This document shows, one piece after another, positions 22,339 to 30,028 of a stretch of 32,950 nt of DNA. A model generated the notes under the pieces. The model was not told where the DNA came from. It was given only the letters and a program-made list of their open reading frames with translations, and searched no databases. The first letter of the stretch is position 1. Each line of letters opens with the position of its first letter. Origin of the DNA: Actinomycetota bacterium (GTDB lineage Bacteria > Actinomycetota > Actinomycetes > Nanopelagicales > Nanopelagicaceae); the NCBI GenBank assembly GCA_016870365.1, contig VGBW01000013.1, positions 1 through 32,950 of the forward strand, in the 5' to 3' direction. A program made the position numbers and the translations under genes.

Positions 22339-23475
22339 ATGTCCGGAACCACTGGCTATGTCTGGGAGGAAATCTATGGCTGGCACAATACGGGAAATTG
22401 GGCTGGTGCCGCCCCTGCGGGCCTAAACGCTCAACCATATGAACACTTTGAAAGTGCGGAATCGAAAACTAGATTGGCGAGTGCCATCGAGGTTTCTGGT
22501 CTACACAAGAGTCTAAGAAGATTGCCTGCGCGAATGGCAGATATTGACGAAATTGCCCTCGTGCATAACTGGGACTACATTGGAAGAATCAAACGGGATA
22601 GCGCTTCGCCCTTTGGCGGTGATGCGGGAGATGGTTTGAGCCCATTTGGAACGGGATCGTTTGAAATTGCACTCTGGGCTGCTGGTGGCGCAATTACCGC
22701 TATGGAGGCAGTAGTTTCAGGATTGGTAAATAATGCCTATGCCTTGATTCGTCCACCAGGTCATCATGCAAGAATCGAAACGGGTATGGGTTTTTGTATC
22801 TTTGCGAATGCATCCATAGCTATTAAGTATGCCCAAAAAAATCTTGGCGTAAGACGTGTAGCAGTTCTAGATTGGGATGTTCACCATGGGAATGGAACTC
22901 AATCAATTTTTTATGAAGATCCAAGCGTTCTCACGATTTCTATCCACCAGTCCGGACTTTTTCCGCCAAACAGTGGAGGAGTAGATGAACAAGGACAAGG
23001 ATTTGGCGAGGGATTATCAATTAATATTCCGTTGCCTGCGGGTAGTGGCAATGGCGCCTATGTAGAAGCTCTAGAAAAAATAGCTTTTCCAGCTATTAAG
23101 AAGTTCAAACCTGAAATTATCGTTGTTTGTTCAGGATTCGACGCAGCCATGACTGATCCGCTTGGTCGGATGATCGTAACTGCCAATGGATATAGAGAAA
23201 TGACCAAGCGCCTTATTGCCGTTGCAAAAGAAGTCTGTAATGGAAGAATAGTTATGACCCATGAAGGAGGTTATTCTCCAACATATGTACCTTTCTGTGG
23301 TTTGGCAGTAATAGAAACTCTTGCGGGAGTCAAAACAAACATGAACGATATCCTCGCTGAATTTTGGGATAATTTGCCCGATCAAAAACTTCACTCTTGG
23401 CAAGATTCAATTATCAGAGATATTTTGAAAGATATTCACTTTCTCACATCTGCGAAACTAGAGGCCTCTTCATGA
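22339..23475 (+). CDS. Class II histone-deacetylase-fold amidohydrolase 2
   Basis: 378 residues, a clear but diverged paralogue of the enzyme at 21040. Conserved catalytic set: His142-143 in RPPGHH, Asp180/His182 in DWDVHHGNGTQ, Asp268 in SGFDAA and Tyr312 in HEGGYS. The N-terminus has GYVWEEIYGWHNTGNW, like the HDAH-type class II bacterial enzymes. ATG 22339 follows GGGGGAG by eight bases. The stop overlaps the first transporter permease start (ATGA), tying hydrolysis to uptake. The two enzymes differ most in the N-terminal 60 residues and the loop near the active-site rim, so they may prefer different acyl or amine groups. Confidence 0.88.
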   Translation: MSGTTGYVWEEIYGWHNTGNWAGAAPAGLNAQPYEHFESAESKTRLASAIEVSGLHKSLRRLPARMADIDEIALVHNWDYIGRIKRDSASPFGGDAGDGLSPFGTGSFEIALWAAGGAITAMEAVVSGLVNNAYALIRPPGHHARIETGMGFCIFANASIAIKYAQKNLGVRRVAVLDWDVHHGNGTQSIFYEDPSVLTISIHQSGLFPPNSGGVDEQGQGFGEGLSINIPLPAGSGNGAYVEALEKIAFPAIKKFKPEIIVVCSGFDAAMTDPLGRMIVTANGYREMTKRLIAVAKEVCNGRIVMTHEGGYSPTYVPFCGLAVIETLAGVKTNMNDILAEFWDNLPDQKLHSWQDSIIRDILKDIHFLTSAKLEASS

Positions 23476-24329
23476 ATCCAACTATCACCAGAGGAATATT
23501 TGACGTTCTTAGTCTCTCTTCTGTTCTAATTTTGCTGGTTATTGGAATGGCAATAATAGTTGGAATGATGAAGGTATTTAACATGTGCCAGGGGGAATTA
23601 ATTTTGCTTGGTGCGGTGACTGCTTTCTTATGTAGCAAGTATTTAGGAAACATATGGTTAGGAATCTTTTTGGCACCCTTAATCGTTGGAATTTTCGGTT
23701 TTTTTCTGGAACGAACAATCATCCATCGATTTTATGTAAATCCACAAGCGGCATTGCTTGCAACCTTTGCCATCGGACTCATAATTAGGGAGACATTAAG
23801 GACGAGAATGAATACTCAGGGGGCGCCTGTTGCTCCACCAATTGAGAACTATGTTGAAATTGGTGGTACAAATCTTCCAGTTTGGCGCGTTGTGATTATA
23901 GCTGTCACACTTGTCTTAACTCTGACAATTGCTTTCGTTTTGCTGAAGACTAACTTGGGTATGAAGGTAAGAGCAACTTTAGATAATCCCGAATTGGTTT
24001 CTGTTTCCGGTATCTCAACTAAGTGGATGTATGCCTGCACCTATGCAATCGGAGCAGCCCTATCAGGGTTTGCAGGCGCAATGATTGTTCCGTTGCAAAC
24101 TCTTTATCCAAATCTTGGTTATGACAACTTAATTCTCATGTTTATCGCCGTATTGGTTGGAGGGCTTGGCCAATTTTCCGGACCTATAATCGGCGCGGCA
24201 ATAATCGCATCAACGGGGGCGCTATTAGGTCAATTTATTAGCCCAGTAACAGGCCAAATAATGGTAGTGCTTTTTGCTGTCGTCCTCACAAGGCTTCGAC
24301 CCGCTGGAATCTTAAAAGGAGGTCGATAA
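23472..24329 (+). CDS. Branched-chain-amino-acid-type ABC transporter permease (LivH-like)
   Basis: 285 residues, strongly hydrophobic with about eight membrane segments. It has the LivH-type N-terminal pattern (SSVLILLVIGMAIIVGMMKVFNMCQGELILLG), which in the family carries the N-x-A-x-G-x-x motif; the central NTQGAP and the C-terminal GGLGQFSGPIIGAAI. It forms the translocation channel with the LivM-like protein. The family (HAAT) carries branched-chain amino acids, urea, short amides and aromatic acids. ATG 23472 overlaps the stop of the preceding amidohydrolase. AT-rich: one 60-base line sampled (23521-23580) had 19 G/C. Confidence 0.88.
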   Translation: MNPTITRGIFDVLSLSSVLILLVIGMAIIVGMMKVFNMCQGELILLGAVTAFLCSKYLGNIWLGIFLAPLIVGIFGFFLERTIIHRFYVNPQAALLATFAIGLIIRETLRTRMNTQGAPVAPPIENYVEIGGTNLPVWRVVIIAVTLVLTLTIAFVLLKTNLGMKVRATLDNPELVSVSGISTKWMYACTYAIGAALSGFAGAMIVPLQTLYPNLGYDNLILMFIAVLVGGLGQFSGPIIGAAIIASTGALLGQFISPVTGQIMVVLFAVVLTRLRPAGILKGGR

Positions 24330-24392
24330 CCCAGACACTAGCTCCAATTTTTGGAAATCCGAAAGATATTACTAGAAAGGAAAAGTTCTAAA

Positions 24393-25592
24393 ATGAATAT
24401 ACGAACGATTAGGAAGGGAAAATCTGTCAAGACTGTTGCAATTTTCTCATCCTTACTGATGTTACCAACCTCTTTCATGTTCACGCCGGCAAGAGCTGCC
24501 GACCCAATTAAGGTTGGCGTATTGACCGATATGACCGGACCATTTGGTCTTGTTGGAAAATCTAATCTTGCTGTCGCACAATTTACAATTAATGAAATCA
24601 ATAAGAAGGGTGGCGTTCTTGGTCGTAAACTAAAGCTTGTTTTAGCGGATGGCGGGAGCGATCCAGCTATCGCAGCCCAGGCTGCAAGCCGACTTGTTAA
24701 CCAAGATAAAGTCGCCGTAGTCGTAGGGGGAGTTGCAAGTTTCACACGTGTTGCGGTACGTGATGTAATAACAAAACGAGGTAAGACCCTCTATATATGG
24801 CCGGCCTCTTATGAAGGAAATGAGTGTTCCAAATATGTTTGGAATACCGGTTCTGCCCCAAATCAACAAGTAGATCCGACGGTCAAGTATCTTCTTTCGC
24901 AAGGAAAGAAGACTTTCTTCCTTACAGGAAGCGACTACTTGTATCCGAGAAATATTCTGGCTCGCGTAAGACAAGTTGTACTAGCGGGTGGAGGAAGCAT
25001 TGTGGGTGAGGAATATGTTCCTCTAGACATGACTGATCCATCTAACTTGGTCAGCAAAGTTCTAGCGTCTAAAGCTGATGCTTTGTTTGAAGTCGTCGTA
25101 CTTCCTGGCACGGCACCTTTCATAAAAGGTGTGGTAAATGGCGGTTTCAAAGGAACAATTGCCGGAACTCTTTTTGATGAGGGAATTAATCCTCTTATCG
25201 GCAAAGAGGCAGAAGGCTTGATTGGTGTACAGGATTACTACGGACCCGTAACAGACAGTTTCACGAAAACGAAGGTCGCTGCCTTCAACAAGCAACATCC
25301 AGAAGCGGCGGGCCTATTCACCTCAACATTCAACGCGCCCGCTTGGTACAGAAGTTTCTACCTCTGGAAAGTGGCTGTCGAGAAAGCAAAATCTTTTGAT
25401 ACGGCAAAAGTTGATGCGGCAATGAATTCTGCATCTCTTAAGTCATCAATTGGTGGCCCGGTTTCATTTTCACCGGGTACAAAGCATGTCAATTTGACTA
25501 TGTATCTAGGTAAAGGAAATGCAGATGGTTCTCAAACTATCTTGAAGAATCTAGGTATGTTGAGTCCTTTTGAATGCGCAAAGAAGCAATAA
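24393..25592 (+). CDS. ABC transporter substrate-binding protein (LivK-like)
   Basis: 399 residues. The export signal (basic N-terminus, hydrophobic core VAIFSSLLMLP) ends at ARA-ADP, around residue 36. Mature protein starts DPIKVGVLTDMTGPFGLVG, typical of type I periplasmic-binding proteins of the HAAT family, with KLVLADGGSDPAIAAQAASRL and a VGGVASFTRVAV hinge strand. In an actinobacterium it would be held at the outer membrane face; no lipobox Cys is seen at the cleavage site. Start ATG 24393 is preferred over a TTG 14 codons earlier because the signal peptide begins there. The ligand is unknown; an acylated amine or amide is suggested by the amidohydrolases. Confidence 0.88.
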   Translation: MNIRTIRKGKSVKTVAIFSSLLMLPTSFMFTPARAADPIKVGVLTDMTGPFGLVGKSNLAVAQFTINEINKKGGVLGRKLKLVLADGGSDPAIAAQAASRLVNQDKVAVVVGGVASFTRVAVRDVITKRGKTLYIWPASYEGNECSKYVWNTGSAPNQQVDPTVKYLLSQGKKTFFLTGSDYLYPRNILARVRQVVLAGGGSIVGEEYVPLDMTDPSNLVSKVLASKADALFEVVVLPGTAPFIKGVVNGGFKGTIAGTLFDEGINPLIGKEAEGLIGVQDYYGPVTDSFTKTKVAAFNKQHPEAAGLFTSTFNAPAWYRSFYLWKVAVEKAKSFDTAKVDAAMNSASLKSSIGGPVSFSPGTKHVNLTMYLGKGNADGSQTILKNLGMLSPFECAKKQ

Positions 25593-26571
25593 GGAAATAA
25601 AAAAGAATAATAGACTCAGAACAGGTATAGCAATTGTTTTAGCTATCCCTGTTCTGAGTCCTTTGCTCTTTTTGTCAGGAAATGACTACTTGACTCAGAT
25701 AGTCACGAGAATCTTGATTTATGGGATTCTCGTGCTGAGCGTAGAAATGTGTTGGGGGCAAACCGGAATATTTACATTCGGTCAAGCAGCTCTTTTCGGA
25801 ATTGGTGGATATACTGTTGGACTAATAACTACAAAAACAACGATTACAAATCTATTTATTGCCTTAAGTTTTGCCATAGTAGTTGGCGCTCTCATAAGTA
25901 TTCTAATTGGTTTCTTCCTTTTTTCTGGGAAAAGAGTCGGTGAACTTTACGTTGCACTCGTAACTCTAGCGCTGTCTTATATCTGCGAAAGATTGGCTAA
26001 CAGTTGGACCTTCCTAGGGTCAGGAAATGGAATACCAGGTATTCCGTTTCCCACTATTCTTGGGAAAGAAATCAATTCAAATATTGGTCTTTTCTTCATG
26101 GTTTATAGCTTTTTTGCTTTTACTTTGATCATCTGTGTAATTCTTGTCAACTCGCAATTTGGACTGACTATGAACGCAGTAAGAGATGATGAAGAAAGAG
26201 CAGAGTTCTTCGGCTATCGCAGAAATAAGGTGCAAATATTGGTATTTACCTTCTCGGCCGTATTGGCTTCTCTTGCCGGGGGTTTATTTGCACTGTCGGA
26301 AGGATTGGTTTCTCCGTCAATGAGTGGATTAGCACTTTCTACGACGACGGTCTTATGGGTAGTCTTAGGTGGCCGAGGAACTTTCTTTGGTCCTCTAATT
26401 GCGCTAGCTCTTCTTCAAGCAGTCAATATTCAGCTTCAAAACATCTTGCCAAGTCTGTGGACAATCTTGCTTGGCATTATTCTCTTGCTGACAATGCTCT
26501 TTCTGCCAAAGGGTCTTAGTTCGATACCCTCACTTTATCGGCAGCGAAAATCGGAAAGAAGTGCAAAGTGA
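25570..26571 (+). CDS. Branched-chain-amino-acid-type ABC transporter permease (LivM-like)
   Basis: 333 residues, eight to ten membrane segments. LivM traits: VEMCWGQTGIFTFGQAALFGIGGY near residue 57, the cytoplasmic loop MNAVRDDEERAEFFGY for coupling to the ATPases, and LWVVLGGRGTFFGPLI near the end. It pairs with the LivH-like permease. The start is uncertain: TTG 25570 overlaps the binding-protein gene by 23 bases, while an AAGGAAA at 25591 hints at a non-ATG start just downstream. The stop overlaps the next start (GTGA). Confidence 0.85.
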   Translation: MNAQRSNKEIKKNNRLRTGIAIVLAIPVLSPLLFLSGNDYLTQIVTRILIYGILVLSVEMCWGQTGIFTFGQAALFGIGGYTVGLITTKTTITNLFIALSFAIVVGALISILIGFFLFSGKRVGELYVALVTLALSYICERLANSWTFLGSGNGIPGIPFPTILGKEINSNIGLFFMVYSFFAFTLIICVILVNSQFGLTMNAVRDDEERAEFFGYRRNKVQILVFTFSAVLASLAGGLFALSEGLVSPSMSGLALSTTTVLWVVLGGRGTFFGPLIALALLQAVNIQLQNILPSLWTILLGIILLLTMLFLPKGLSSIPSLYRQRKSERSAK

Positions 26572-27302
26572 ACTTACTAAGAGTTGAAAAAGTCTCGATG
26601 AAGTTTGGACCCCTACTAGCAGTGAATAATGCATCACTTCATTTATCGCAAGGTGAAATATTGGGTCTAATAGGTCCAAATGGATCTGGGAAATCAACAC
26701 TACTTCACACAATTTGCGGCCGTATTCTGGCAACTGAAGGAAGAATCGAATTACTTGGCATAGATATTACAAACCAAAAACCTAATTTGAGGGCATCTTT
26801 GGGTATGGGCATAAAGTTTCAGCTTGCTAGAATTTACCTTGAAAAAACTGTTCGCGAGAATATCCTAATTGCATTACAGGCATCATTGTCTATATGGAAT
26901 CAAATTAGGAATAGGACTTTGAAGCAGAGTGCCGATGAAATAATGAAATTAGCTTCGGATTTTCAACTCATAGATCATCTTGATACTCCTGCAAGAGAGT
27001 TATCTCATGGGCAGCGACAATGGCTTGAGTTAGGTATGGTTCTCGCAACAAAACCTAAACTACTTCTGCTGGACGAACCGACGGCAGGCATGAGTCCAAA
27101 AGAGCGAAGTGATACTTCTAGACTGATTCGATCAGCTTCAAGGCAATGTGGGGTATTGATTGTCGAGCATGATTTAGATTTCATAAAGGAACTTTGTGAC
27201 CGCATTTGTGTAATTCATCACGGCGAGATTGTTGCTACTGGTAGACCAAAAGAAATTGAGAATGATGAACGAGTGAAAGAAGTGTACTTGACTCGTGCCT
27301 AA
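26568..27302 (+). CDS. ABC transporter ATPase (LivG-like)
   Basis: 244 residues. Walker A GPNGSGKST, signature LSHGQRQWLEL, Walker B LLLLDEPTAGM and switch His in IVEHD. The insert IKFQLARIYLEKTVRENILIA is typical of LivG. GTG 26568 overlaps the permease stop. It energises uptake together with the LivF-like subunit. Confidence 0.9.
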   Translation: MNLLRVEKVSMKFGPLLAVNNASLHLSQGEILGLIGPNGSGKSTLLHTICGRILATEGRIELLGIDITNQKPNLRASLGMGIKFQLARIYLEKTVRENILIALQASLSIWNQIRNRTLKQSADEIMKLASDFQLIDHLDTPARELSHGQRQWLELGMVLATKPKLLLLDEPTAGMSPKERSDTSRLIRSASRQCGVLIVEHDLDFIKELCDRICVIHHGEIVATGRPKEIENDERVKEVYLTRA

Positions 27303-28005
27303 ATCTAATTCTTCTTTGTCGGTTTCTGAACTTGAAAGTGGATATCTTTCTAGTCAAGTGCTATTTGACTTAACTTTTGAAATACCTGCGATAGGAATAA
27401 CTGCCCTAGTTGGAAGAAATGGAGCGGGTAAGTCGACACTCTTACAGACGGTTGCAGGCTTCATAAAACCTACCAAGGGAGATATTGAATTATTTGGGGA
27501 ATCGGTCCTTAGATTTGGACCTTTTGAAAGGACAAAGCGAGGAGTTGGATATGTCCCGCAAGAACGATCAGTTTTCTCTGATCTCTCGGTAAAGGAAAAT
27601 CTTCTAATGGGAGGCGTTCGTTTGCCTAAATCTGATAGAGAAGATCTAACATTCGTTTTGAATCTTTTTCCTAAGTTGGCAGATCGACTAAGTCAAAAGG
27701 CTGGCACCATGAGTGGCGGTGAAAGGAAGATGGTTGGAATCGCTAGAGCTCTAATGGGTAAACCAAGGCTATTGATGATGGATGAACCAACCGAAGGCGT
27801 ATGGCATGGGGTAGTTGATGAGATAAAAGAATGCTTAGTTCAATACGGAAAGGAAAACTCAATTTTGATTGTTGAGCAGAATCTAGATTTTGTTACAAAT
27901 ATTGCCTCTCAAGTTCTATTGTTGGAGCGTGGGGTTCTGACTAGAAAAGTTAATGCTTCTGACAAGGCGTTGTTAGAGGAACTCAAGGGTCGTTTAACTG
28001 TCTAG
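27295..28005 (+). CDS. ABC transporter ATPase (LivF-like)
   Basis: 236 residues. Walker A GRNGAGKST, the LivF-type VGYVPQERSVFSDLSVKENL, signature MSGGERKMVGIARAL and Walker B LLMMDEPTEGVWHGVVDEI. The usual switch His is replaced in LIVEQNL (Gln), which is normal for LivF; the WHGV segment replaces the common LAP/LSP stretch after Walker B. GTG 27295 overlaps the LivG-like stop. Last gene of the operon; a terminator hairpin follows. Confidence 0.9.
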   Translation: MPKSNSSLSVSELESGYLSSQVLFDLTFEIPAIGITALVGRNGAGKSTLLQTVAGFIKPTKGDIELFGESVLRFGPFERTKRGVGYVPQERSVFSDLSVKENLLMGGVRLPKSDREDLTFVLNLFPKLADRLSQKAGTMSGGERKMVGIARALMGKPRLLMMDEPTEGVWHGVVDEIKECLVQYGKENSILIVEQNLDFVTNIASQVLLLERGVLTRKVNASDKALLEELKGRLTV

Positions 28006-28030
28006 TCTGCTATCGTGGCGTTTGGCAATT

Positions 28031-28060
28031 ACCAAGGTATTTCCTTGGTGACCTGGTTTT
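28031..28060 (+). terminator. Terminator of the amidohydrolase-transporter operon
   Basis: ACCAAGG-TATTT-CCTTGGT, a perfect 7-bp stem with a 5-nt loop, followed after six bases by GGTTTTTC. It starts 25 bases after the stop of the last transporter gene. Confidence 0.75.
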
Positions 28061-28083
28061 TCAGAGCAGAGTCACGCTCAAAG

Positions 28084-28124
28084 TGGGTTGCGAGGGGTCT
28101 AACCTGCGACCCGGTGATTAAGAG
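28084..28124 (-). repeat. tRNA-Lys(CTT)-like 3' half, copy C (right end of AT-rich island)
   Basis: Reverse strand reads CTCTTAA (anticodon loop with CTT), TCACC, GGGTC, GCAGG, then a T-loop-like TTAGACC. The bases that should close the T-stem (CCTCG) do not pair with GCAGG, and the bases before the loop cannot form the anticodon stem, so it is not a working tRNA. It breaks at the 5' edge of the anticodon loop, as att sites do. Same orientation as the copies at 20968 and 31423. Confidence 0.6.
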
Positions 28125-28290
28125 GTGGTAATGATTCTCGGCATCTAGATTTCTATCTGTCAAGCCAATCATCACCTACCGCGCCAACTTGCTTACCCGT
28201 CATCAGCGCTCCTATCTGCTCTACCAAGTAGTCCTTCAGAGCGAGTGATGATTCATACCGCCAAGAATTTCAAGAACCAATCAAGCCCGA

Positions 28291-28350
28291 CCCCACGTTG
28301 CTTATCAGCAACGCAGTGCCGGATGTACTACCTGCCCAGAAATCTCTCCT
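28291..28350 (+). repeat. Direct repeat, copy 1, left of acdS cassette
   Basis: About 60 bases shared with 29732-29790: CCCCACGT at the left, a perfect 26-base core (28307-28332, beginning AGCAACGCAGTGCC) and TCTCCTA at the right. This copy also contains CGTTGCT-TATC-AGCAACG as written on the plus strand, a 6-7-bp hairpin. It marks the left edge of the segment carrying acdS. Confidence 0.75.
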
Positions 28351-28398
28351 AGATTCAGACTCCTTCAGATCCTCAGAAGATTGAGTAAGAAATGAGGT

Positions 28399-28578
28399 AT
28401 GGCAAAAAAGGTTTCGGAGGCGAAGGCTAGAGAATTATTCTTACCAAATGATCTAAAACCGCTTGCTCCATTTCCTGGTACTAAAAAGCCCGGGAAGAGT
28501 CAATGTTTGAAATGTAGGATCATCGTTCGACCTACCTACTCATCTGTCCAACAGGGTCAAGGGGCTGCCTGTTCTTAA
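28399..28578 (+). CDS. 59-residue ORF, degenerate zinc-ribbon-like repeat protein
   Basis: ATG 28399 to TAA 28576-28578. Sequence pattern PNDLKPLAPFPGTKKPGKS, then CLKC, then PTYSSVQQGQG and a final Cys. It resembles a short repeat module seen in actinobacterial accessory proteins of the form L-PL-PYPG-KPW-KCxC-PxY-QxGxGGCxxC. Here the expected Trp is Gly, the first Cys pair is irregular, and the protein stops before the last CxxC, so it is probably a truncated remnant. Only a weak GAGG (28394-28397) lies near the ATG. Family match is from memory of the pattern and is uncertain. Confidence 0.4.
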   Translation: MAKKVSEAKARELFLPNDLKPLAPFPGTKKPGKSQCLKCRIIVRPTYSSVQQGQGAACS

Positions 28579-28678
28579 AGATATTCAACGACCGATGTCG
28601 CCTGGGACGGAGCCATAAGATCAACCTCTTTTGAGCCAATGTGCACTTTGAGGCAGTCTGATCAACTACATTGGTGCT

Positions 28679-29695
28679 ATGTCTAGAGCCAAGCTTGAAT
28701 CGTTTCCCAGAATCCAGCTAACTATTGGTCCATCCCCTGTTCAGAGATGGGATCGACTAACCAAAGACCTGGGCGGTGATGTTGAGATTTGGGCAAAGCG
28801 CGAAGATCTCAATTCAGGCCTTGCCTACGGTGGAAACAAGACCAGGAAGCTTGAATACCTAGCAGCGGAGGCAATCAATCAAGGTTGCGACACCTTGGTT
28901 TCAATTGGCGGTGTTCAGTCCAACCACACCAGACAGGTTGCAGCGGTGGCGGCAAAGCTCGGACTAAGAGCTGTTCTTGTGCAGGAGCACTGGGTCGATT
29001 GGGATGAGGTCAACTACGAGAAGACCGGCAACATTCTGCTTTCAAGAGTAATGGGCGCCGAGGTAAGGCTCGATCCGGCAGGTTTTGACATTGGCTTCAG
29101 GGCCTCTTGGGAAAAAGCGATTCAAGATGTTAAAGACAGGGGCGGCAAACCCTATGCGATCCCAGCTGGAGCAAGTGACCACGAACTGGGTGGACATGGT
29201 TTTGCTCGCTGGGCCTTTGAGCTCGAGGACCAAGAAAAAGAAATAGGTGTCAAGTTTGACAACTTTATCGTTTGCTCGGTGACTGGTTCATCCCAAGGTG
29301 GAATGATTGCGGGCCTTGCTCATTCCAACCGCGCAAAGGATGTAATCGGAATTGATGCTTCTGCAACCGTGCAGCAGACCTGGGACCAGATTGCCCGCAT
29401 TGCCAGACGAACTGCCAAGACCATAGAGCTGGGTCGAGAGATCACCGATGAAGAGGTCATTCTTCTTGATCGTTGGCACGATGGTATTTATGGTGTTGCA
29501 GGGCCAAGGACGATTGAAGCAATCAAGCACCTAGGACGAACAGAGGGCGTTATCACTGATCCCGTGTATGAAGGCAAGAGCATTGCGGCACTAATCGACT
29601 TGGTCGGTGAAGGTTACTTCCCAGCTGGCAGCAAGGTTCTGTATGTCCACCTAGGTGGCCAGCCAGCGATCAATGCTTACACAACTGCTTTTTAG
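28679..29695 (+). CDS. acdS: 1-aminocyclopropane-1-carboxylate (ACC) deaminase
   Basis: 338 residues, full length for the family. PLP enzyme that opens the ACC ring to 2-oxobutyrate and ammonia. By comparison with Pseudomonas ACC deaminase, numbering is offset by +3 and the key residues are kept: Lys54 (Schiff base, GGNKTRK), Ser81 (GGVQSNHTR), Tyr271, Tyr297, Glu298 (VYEGKS) and Leu325 (VHLGG). Glu and Leu at the last two positions separate true deaminases from D-cysteine desulfhydrases. No ribosome site; a TACATT box six bases before the ATG suggests a leaderless message. It lies alone between two direct repeats, with no Lrp-type regulator nearby, and is less AT-rich than the transporter genes to its left: probably acquired separately. 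Confidence 0.92.
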   Translation: MSRAKLESFPRIQLTIGPSPVQRWDRLTKDLGGDVEIWAKREDLNSGLAYGGNKTRKLEYLAAEAINQGCDTLVSIGGVQSNHTRQVAAVAAKLGLRAVLVQEHWVDWDEVNYEKTGNILLSRVMGAEVRLDPAGFDIGFRASWEKAIQDVKDRGGKPYAIPAGASDHELGGHGFARWAFELEDQEKEIGVKFDNFIVCSVTGSSQGGMIAGLAHSNRAKDVIGIDASATVQQTWDQIARIARRTAKTIELGREITDEEVILLDRWHDGIYGVAGPRTIEAIKHLGRTEGVITDPVYEGKSIAALIDLVGEGYFPAGSKVLYVHLGGQPAINAYTTAF

Positions 29696-30028
29696 TCCTT
29701 TGGTCTCTTGCGCAAAGTTGAAAGGGGTAGTCCCCACGTCCCTCATTAGCAACGCAGTGCCGGATGTACTACCCCGAAAAAATTTCTCCTAATATTTGTA
29801 GACAGGAGCAATAAAGACTTCGAGTTGACGCGTCTCTAGGTCGATACCCACATATCTGCCTACCCGACTTCTGAAACAGGCTCAACTCCCGTCAAGGCCA
29901 CCCCCTAAGGGGCATCCGCTCTGACCCCTCATTGAATAATGCCTGTTCGCCCCATCTGTATAGACACTATCTGAGATTCTCTGCTAGAGAGGTCAGAGGC
30001 AGGGAGTAAAGATTAATTCATTCGAAGC
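29696..30028. other. Non-coding stretch right of acdS
   Basis: Holds direct repeat copy 2 (29732-29790), a short CCCC-TAA-GGGG hairpin near 29902-29912 and a weak TCTCT-GCT-AGAGA hairpin at 29978-29990 beyond the hydrolase stop. No gene that I can support. Confidence 0.5.
29732..29790 (+). repeat. Direct repeat, copy 2, right of acdS cassette
   Basis: Second copy of the repeat at 28291-28350: CCCCACGT, the identical 26-base core (29748-29773, AGCAACGCAGTGCC through GTACTACC), and TCTCCTA. The inner segment between CCCCACGT and the core differs (CCCTCATT against TGCTTATC). It is 37 bases past the acdS stop. Confidence 0.75.

Larger units (their letters stand above)
28006..28398. other. Non-coding stretch holding the island end and a repeat
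   Basis: No gene. It contains a terminator (28031-28060), tRNA-like repeat copy C (28084-28124), a D-arm-like fragment on the minus strand (CTTGGTAGAGCA, 28217-28228) and the first copy of the ~60-bp direct repeat (28291-28350). It looks like stacked remnants of insertion sites. Confidence 0.55.

Noticed and set aside
28084-28124. Intact tRNA-Lys gene
   Set aside because: The anticodon loop and variable region look right, but neither the anticodon stem nor the T-stem can pair, and no adjoining 5' half exists.
28307-29773. Integron attC sites
   Set aside because: The repeats lack the RYYYAAC/GTTRRRY pairs in attC spacing, and no integron integrase is visible.
29796-29876. Short minus-strand frame right of acdS (contains VGIDLETRQLEVFIAP)
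   Set aside because: About 26 codons and cut by an upstream stop; at best a fragment of a lost gene.
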